Assembly (NCBI GenBank): GCA_024233215.1
Contig: JACKPW010000007.1
Location: 124,001 to 188,000, forward strand
Origin: Verrucomicrobiales bacterium
GTDB taxonomy: Bacteria; Verrucomicrobiota; Verrucomicrobiia; Limisphaerales; J093
Reading direction: 5' to 3'
DNA length: 64,000 nt
Each line of letters begins with the position of its first letter. The first letter of the stretch is position 1. This document shows, one piece after another, positions 62,065 to 64,000 of this stretch. The notes beneath the pieces are model-generated. The model had not been told where the DNA came from. It was given only the letters and a program-made list of their open reading frames with translations, and did not search any database. A program made the translations under genes and the position numbers.

Positions 62065-63492
62065 GTGGACCCCGAACACAACGGAGAGACGCCAGGGATT
62101 CGCCGCCCGGGGCGGTTCTGGATCCTGGCGATGCTGTCCCTGCCACTGGTCGTTCCCGTGGCCGGGTGCCGTTTCATTCGCACCACCGCCGAACTGCCCG
62201 GACGGGCCGTGGGTGCGGTGACTCCCGGCGCGCCCTCCGAAAGCGGCGTGGAACCCTCGGTGCTCCAGCAGGATCTGATGCGCTTTGCGGATTCGTTTTC
62301 CTCCCGGATGATCGTCGGAATCGAGCGGGTGCTCCGGGACACAACTCGGCTGACGACCGCCGAAGCACTGCGGTGGAATATCGCCATCGACACCGGCACC
62401 TCGTCGATCGTCACCGGCCCGAACCCTGTGGCGAACCTGCTGGACTTGACGGCCTTTGTCACGGTGATCCGGATGACCCTGGAGGAGTACTGGCAGCCGC
62501 AGATGCTCGGGGAATCGGGGCAACCGCTGGTGGACTCCGCCCGCGCCGCCGAAACCGCCGTCTGGACCCTGGCAGCCCGTGTGTTGGGCCCGGAACAGCA
62601 GGCGGAGCTGCGGCAGGCCATCGAAACCTGGCACAGGGACAATCCCCTCCCGGGCAGCGCACTGGCCACCCGGGCCGTCGGGTTTACTTCCAACCTCCCC
62701 CAAATCCGGCCCGCCGACACCGGTCACCGGGACAGCATGCTTAACCTGTTGAGTCTGGATCCTCTGGCGGGTCTGGACCCGGCGACCCGCGAACTTGCCG
62801 AGGGGCGCATGCTGGCCGAACGCGCCCTGTTCCTGGCCCATCACCTGCCGGACGTCCTCCGCTGGCAGACGGAGTTGCTGGCCCTGAACAGCTCGGAACT
62901 GCCGGCAATGCAGCAGCTCCTCACCAATACCACCGCCGTTGCCACCTCCCTTCAACGATTCAGCACGACCGCGGAACAACTGCCGGGACAAGTTGCCACC
63001 GAGCGGGAGAAGATCCTGGAAGCCCTGCGATCGCAGGAGGCGGAACTCGCCACTCTGGCCCGCGAAATCCGCCAGGGCCTGATGGCCGGGACCGCCATGT
63101 CCACCTCGTTGAACACCACCCTGACCACCTTCGACGCCCTGATGAACCGGTTCGGCGTCGGCGCAACCAATGACCTCGCCGCCCCCGCCCCCGCCCCGCC
63201 AACGAACTCCGAACCCTTCCGGATCAAGGATTACGAGGAGACCGCCCGACAACTGGAATTGACTGCGAGGCAGCTGACCGAGTTGCTGGGCGCACTCAAC
63301 CAGACGATGAACCGGACCGATGCGGCCCAACTCGCCGAGGAGATCCGCCCGGTGATCGGCCTGGCGCGCGACAGCAGCAATGATGTCGTCGACCGCGCGT
63401 TCTGGAAGGGGCTCATCCTGATTGGAGCGGCCCTCGTTGCCGCCCTGCTTTACCGACTGCTCAGCGTCCGCCTGATTCGAAACAAGCCATGA
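62065..63492 (+). CDS. Putative lipoprotein with helical chemoreceptor-like coil
   Basis: This protein of about 475 residues has a lipoprotein signal (RRPGRFWILAMLSLPLVVPVAGC; lipobox VAGC, about residue 34). A mostly helical region follows with A/E/Q/L-rich heptads (TTAVATSLQRFSTTAEQLPG, EREKILEALRSQEAELATLA). The C-terminal transmembrane helix is ILIGAALVAALLYRLLSV with a short basic tail. GTG 62065 is preferred because the ATG at 62131 would remove all positive charge before the hydrophobic core. The middle region resembles a chemoreceptor-like coiled coil but has no clear signature. Function is unknown. Confidence 0.6.
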   Translation: MDPEHNGETPGIRRPGRFWILAMLSLPLVVPVAGCRFIRTTAELPGRAVGAVTPGAPSESGVEPSVLQQDLMRFADSFSSRMIVGIERVLRDTTRLTTAEALRWNIAIDTGTSSIVTGPNPVANLLDLTAFVTVIRMTLEEYWQPQMLGESGQPLVDSARAAETAVWTLAARVLGPEQQAELRQAIETWHRDNPLPGSALATRAVGFTSNLPQIRPADTGHRDSMLNLLSLDPLAGLDPATRELAEGRMLAERALFLAHHLPDVLRWQTELLALNSSELPAMQQLLTNTTAVATSLQRFSTTAEQLPGQVATEREKILEALRSQEAELATLAREIRQGLMAGTAMSTSLNTTLTTFDALMNRFGVGATNDLAAPAPAPPTNSEPFRIKDYEETARQLELTARQLTELLGALNQTMNRTDAAQLAEEIRPVIGLARDSSNDVVDRAFWKGLILIGAALVAALLYRLLSVRLIRNKP

Positions 63493-64000
63493 TCGGAAAC
63501 CGCATGCCCTGGTGGCCTCACGGGTTGAACGGCGCACTGGGAACCGCCCTGCTCGCATGGCCGGTCACCGCCGCCAGTCCGGCAGATCCCCTGCCGGTCA
63601 CGGTCCACACCAACCAGGTCTGGGTGACCAACGTCATAACCATCACCGTCACCAACACCGTGACCGTGACCAATTGGGTCAGCGCCCCCAACGCCAACGC
63701 CCTCCCGCCGTCCGGGCAGGGGGCGGAAACCGCGGCGGGCGCGTCCGACTGGATTCCGCCGAACGACGGTTTCGACTGGATCGAACTCAAGTCGGGTGAA
63801 TGGCTCAAGGGGGAGATCCGGGCAATGCAGGACCGGAAACTGGATTTCGACAGCGAGGAACTCGACGAACTGACCTTCGATTGGAAGGACATCCGCCAGG
63901 TTCGATCCGCCCATTTCGTGGACGTGCTGTTCGTCGGCGGCGAAAGGCGGTCCGGGCTTGTAACGATCACGAAGGATTACGTGGAGGTGGAAGGGACCCA
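63489..64000 (+). CDS. DUF481-type secreted/outer-membrane protein, N-terminal part
   Basis: The frame opens at ATG 63489, overlapping the upstream stop by four bases (ATGA), and continues past the window end. It has a signal peptide (LNGALGTALLAWPVTAA) and a T/V/N-rich linker (VTNVITITVTNTVTVTN). The start of a domain typical of DUF481 (YdiY-like) proteins follows (DWIELKSGEWLKGEIRAM, RKLDFDSEELDELTFDWKD). The outer-membrane barrel expected downstream is not visible here. It is translationally coupled to the lipoprotein gene. Confidence 0.75.
   Translation, partial: MIGNRMPWWPHGLNGALGTALLAWPVTAASPADPLPVTVHTNQVWVTNVITITVTNTVTVTNWVSAPNANALPPSGQGAETAAGASDWIPPNDGFDWIELKSGEWLKGEIRAMQDRKLDFDSEELDELTFDWKDIRQVRSAHFVDVLFVGGERRSGLVTITKDYVEVEGT

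Overview
The window is a high-GC bacterial chromosome segment with dense genes on both strands. Several signals point to Verrucomicrobiota (Limisphaerales/Pedosphaera-like), with Planctomycetota as the less likely alternative. These are a paired DUF1501 and DUF1549/DUF1553 c-type cytochrome locus, a PEP-CTERM protein, an H-X9-DG pseudopilin, several large secreted LamG, CotH, lamin-tail and FG-GAP proteins, and intergenic inverted repeats built on CACGAAA units. The lineage call is inference from family content. No 16S rRNA or tRNA gene was found.

Layout. 1-5.5 kb: a partial unknown gene, then pyruvate:ferredoxin oxidoreductase (nifJ) with a dihydroorotate-dehydrogenase-like partner. 5.5-15 kb: PEP-CTERM protein, YqaA-type membrane protein, DUF4230 protein, an RND efflux adaptor/pump pair, hemB and an arginyltransferase-like protein; three intergenic inverted repeats lie here. 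15.2-18.5 kb: a minus-strand set for a (probably amino) sugar, with a NagB-like deaminase, a PIG-L deacetylase and a Gfo/Idh/MocA oxidoreductase, followed by a HicB-HicA toxin-antitoxin pair. 18.7-23.3 kb: the DUF1501/DUF1553 pair. 23.8-28.7 kb: an orphan secreted protein, a likely operon (lipoprotein, zinc-ribbon protein, prfB with its programmed +1 frameshift, trpC), VapBC and a solitary VapB. 28.9-32.1 kb: two tandem Kef-type cation/proton antiporters. 32.1-41.2 kb: a gene remnant, a 1492-residue CotH/lamin-tail secreted protein, a pseudopilin and a LamG protein. 41.4-51 kb: MFS transporter, TIM-barrel isomerase, CDGSH protein, glutaredoxin, GH32 fructan hydrolase, an FAD oxidoreductase fused to a cyclic-nucleotide-binding domain, and an SDR-DUF2867 protein. 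51-64 kb: a repeat mosaic, an ABC-F ATPase, secreted PQQ-repeat and FG-GAP proteins, a YafQ toxin with a truncated antitoxin, argS, a PTS IIA protein, a lipoprotein and the start of a DUF481 protein.

How it works together. The gene set suits an aerotolerant or facultative heterotroph living on polysaccharides. It has a large secreted and surface proteome, periplasmic cytochrome-linked proteins, sugar-processing enzymes and several compact toxin-antitoxin loci. No single large mobile element is visible.

The least explained items are: a short W...FYR-type module recurring in four otherwise unrelated secreted proteins; families of small dispersed palindromes; the oxidoreductase-cNMP fusion; and the apparently decayed RelB/YafQ locus.
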